Positions 14,462-14,652 of a DNA stretch of 14,652 bases are shown here, one piece after another. The stretch covers positions 1 through 14,652 of the forward strand of contig PGXI01000023.1 in NCBI GenBank assembly GCA_002839125.1. The letters run 5' to 3'. The number at the start of each line of letters is the position of its first letter. Position 1 is the first letter of the stretch. The position numbers were made by a program, and so were the translations under genes. This DNA comes from Tenericutes bacterium HGW-Tenericutes-5. GTDB lineage: Bacteria; Bacillota_I; Bacilli_A; Izemoplasmatales; Hujiaoplasmataceae. Below the pieces are notes generated by a model. That model was not told the origin of the DNA. It searched no databases and was given only the letters and a program-made list of their open reading frames with translations.

Positions 14462-14652
14462 ATGAAACCATTATTTAAAGGAAAACATTTTATTACATTA
14501 GAAGAGTGGACTAAACCAGAAATTGACAAGTTATTAGAAGTATCAAAGGATTTAAAGAAAAAGTTTTATAAGAATGAAGATACTACATATTTAAAAAACA
14601 AGAATGCATTTTTAATGTTTTTTGAACAAAGTACTAGAACAAGAAATTCAAT
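14462..14652 (+). CDS. ygeW: Carbamoyltransferase N-terminus, probably YgeW-like, 3'-truncated
   Basis: Only the first 63 codons are in the window; the frame is still open at the last base. The visible part is the N-terminal carbamoyl-phosphate domain of an aspartate/ornithine carbamoyltransferase. It has an ITLEEWTKPEI start helix (11-21), a strand LMFFEQ and the carbamoyl-phosphate-binding STRTR motif. The direct pairing with ygeY and the purine gene context suggest the YgeW type (knotted carbamoyltransferase linked to the ssnA/hyuA cluster), run in the direction that releases carbamoyl phosphate for a carbamate kinase. That assignment is inference. Ornithine carbamoyltransferase (ArgF/ArcB) cannot be excluded from this fragment, because the part that sets substrate choice lies outside the window. 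Confidence 0.75.
   Translation, partial: MKPLFKGKHFITLEEWTKPEIDKLLEVSKDLKKKFYKNEDTTYLKNKNAFLMFFEQSTRTRNS

Overview
The window holds one dense, single-direction gene cluster (everything on the + strand, at least 14 kb) that looks like an anaerobic purine (xanthine/urate-type) breakdown operon. The DNA is AT-rich (about one third G+C in the lines I sampled) and arginine is mostly AGA. Ribosome binding sites are strong AAGGAGG-type, TTG and GTG starts are common, and TGA is an ordinary stop (for example 5507-5509). Together this suggests a low-GC Bacillota or Mycoplasmatota-type (Tenericutes-like) anaerobe using the standard code. The taxonomic guess is inference only.

Layout. 1-510 is the C-terminal part of an unrecognised multi-spanning membrane protein. 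521-1799 holds an XdhC-type molybdenum-hydroxylase maturation factor overlapping a small THEP1-like P-loop protein with an altered Walker A motif. 1815-5509 holds a dihydropyrimidinase/hydantoinase (HyuA-like), an SsnA-type amidohydrolase and a dihydroorotate/dihydropyrimidine dehydrogenase-like flavoprotein with a C-terminal two-cluster ferredoxin domain. 5515-8892 encodes a three-subunit xanthine dehydrogenase-type enzyme in the order Mo subunit, 2Fe-2S subunit, FAD subunit. 8906-10621 is adenine deaminase. 10625-13235 holds two different fold-type II PLP enzymes, one threonine synthase-like with a zinc ribbon and one cysteine synthase/TrpB-like. 13239-14441 is a YgeY-type M20 hydrolase. 14462 to the end is the N-terminus of an ornithine/aspartate carbamoyltransferase-family protein, probably YgeW-like.

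How they may work together (inference from families). Adenine deaminase and the Mo hydroxylase would bring purine bases to xanthine or a more oxidised purine. The flavoprotein could reduce the ring, and SsnA and HyuA could open the two rings hydrolytically. YgeY and the carbamoyltransferase would then release nitrogen and carbamoyl phosphate, and PLP enzymes would finish a diamino- or ureido-amino acid to a keto acid plus ammonia. The ygeW/ygeY/ssnA/hyuA families have been linked to anaerobic urate/purine degradation in gut bacteria. The cluster differs from the E. coli-type set: YgeX (diaminopropionate ammonia-lyase) is not seen and two other PLP enzymes stand before ygeY; the large YgfK protein is not seen and a compact PreA-like flavoprotein is present instead.

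Gaps between genes are 0-20 bases or are overlaps, so translation is probably coupled. I see no stretch over 300 bases without a gene, and no RNA gene, insertion sequence, CRISPR array, convincing internal promoter or terminator.
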